Origin: Thermomucor indicae-seudaticae
Taxonomy: Eukaryota; Mucoromycota; Mucoromycetes; Mucorales; Lichtheimiaceae
Length of the DNA stretch: 17,443 nt
Direction: 5' to 3'
Assembly (NCBI GenBank): GCA_000787465.1
Contig: JSYX01000686.1
Location: 1 to 17,443, forward strand
The notes under the pieces were generated by a model. That model was not told the origin of the DNA and did not search any database. It saw only the letters and a list, made by a program, of their open reading frames with translations. Below, in pieces: positions 17,379-17,443 of the stretch (position 1 is its first letter; every line of letters begins with the position of its first letter). Both the position numbers and the translations under genes were made by a program.

Positions 17379-17443
17379 ATTGTCCGTAAATACCGATCAT
17401 TGGTACAACCTGTCGATGGTAATCAACATTGATTCGTCCATTG

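Larger units (their letters stand above)
16729..17443. other. Non-coding right flank, no supported gene
   Basis: No frame here shows a domain or a consistent splice model. It contains the GAGTC microsatellite (16851-16870), an inverted pair GACAATAAAG (17142-17151) / CTTTATTGTC (17197-17206), a minus-strand TATATAAA at about 17232-17225, and a hairpin at 17359-17378. On the minus strand, TATATAAA followed about 25 nt later by AATAAA could be the U3/R part of a solo LTR, but no matching ends or target duplication were found. Confidence 0.45.

Overview
The window reads as fungal nuclear DNA, most likely from an early-diverging filamentous lineage such as Mucoromycota. That placement is an inference. 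It rests on a fungus-specific elongation factor 3, a Ste50-type adaptor, many short introns (about 40-80 nt) with CTAAC/CTGAC-like branch sites, AATAAA-type 3' ends, and a decayed non-LTR retrotransposon with DNA elements nested in it.

Layout. (1) 1-4115 is gene-poor. A GC-rich stretch at 3-482 stays open in one frame but is not recognisable. A 94-bp tandem duplication sits at 527-714. Two small minus-strand genes are proposed: a 46-aa hydrophobic peptide (2978-3200) and a 78-aa protein (3402-3706) that looks like an isolated WASP-binding tail of verprolin/WIP. (2) 4116-5872 (+) is a six-exon Ste50-like adaptor with SAM domain, coiled coil and RA domain. (3) 5985-9251 (+) is an intronless, GC-rich gene for elongation factor 3 (1088 aa), starting only 112 bp downstream. 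(4) 9462-11270 (-) is a ten-exon UBXN4/erasin-type ERAD factor, convergent with EF3. The two genes share a near-palindromic pair of poly(A) signals. One of its introns appears to be GC-AG. (5) About 11367-11830 (+) holds coding-like blocks of an unknown gene that abut the 3' end of the retrotransposon. (6) About 11820-16690 (-) is one degenerate LINE (APE-type endonuclease, reverse transcriptase with YADD, zinc-knuckle tail). It carries in-frame stops and frameshifts, and two nested DNA elements: a 729-bp pogo/Tigger-like non-autonomous transposon with TA duplication and a transposase HTH relic, and a 460-bp MITE-like element. (7) 16690-17443 has no clear gene, only a pentanucleotide repeat, a hairpin and LTR-like promoter/poly(A) signals.

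How the parts relate. The three large genes are housekeeping or signalling genes with no shared operon logic, as expected for a eukaryote. Ste50 works in Cdc42/MAPK signalling, and the micro-WIP beside it, if real, would touch the same actin/Cdc42 circuit. The most informative part is the nested transposon stack. Removing the pogo-like insert plus one TA rejoins the reverse transcriptase reading frame exactly, which fixes the insertion order and defines both element boundaries to the base. All splice models were made by eye from the sequence.
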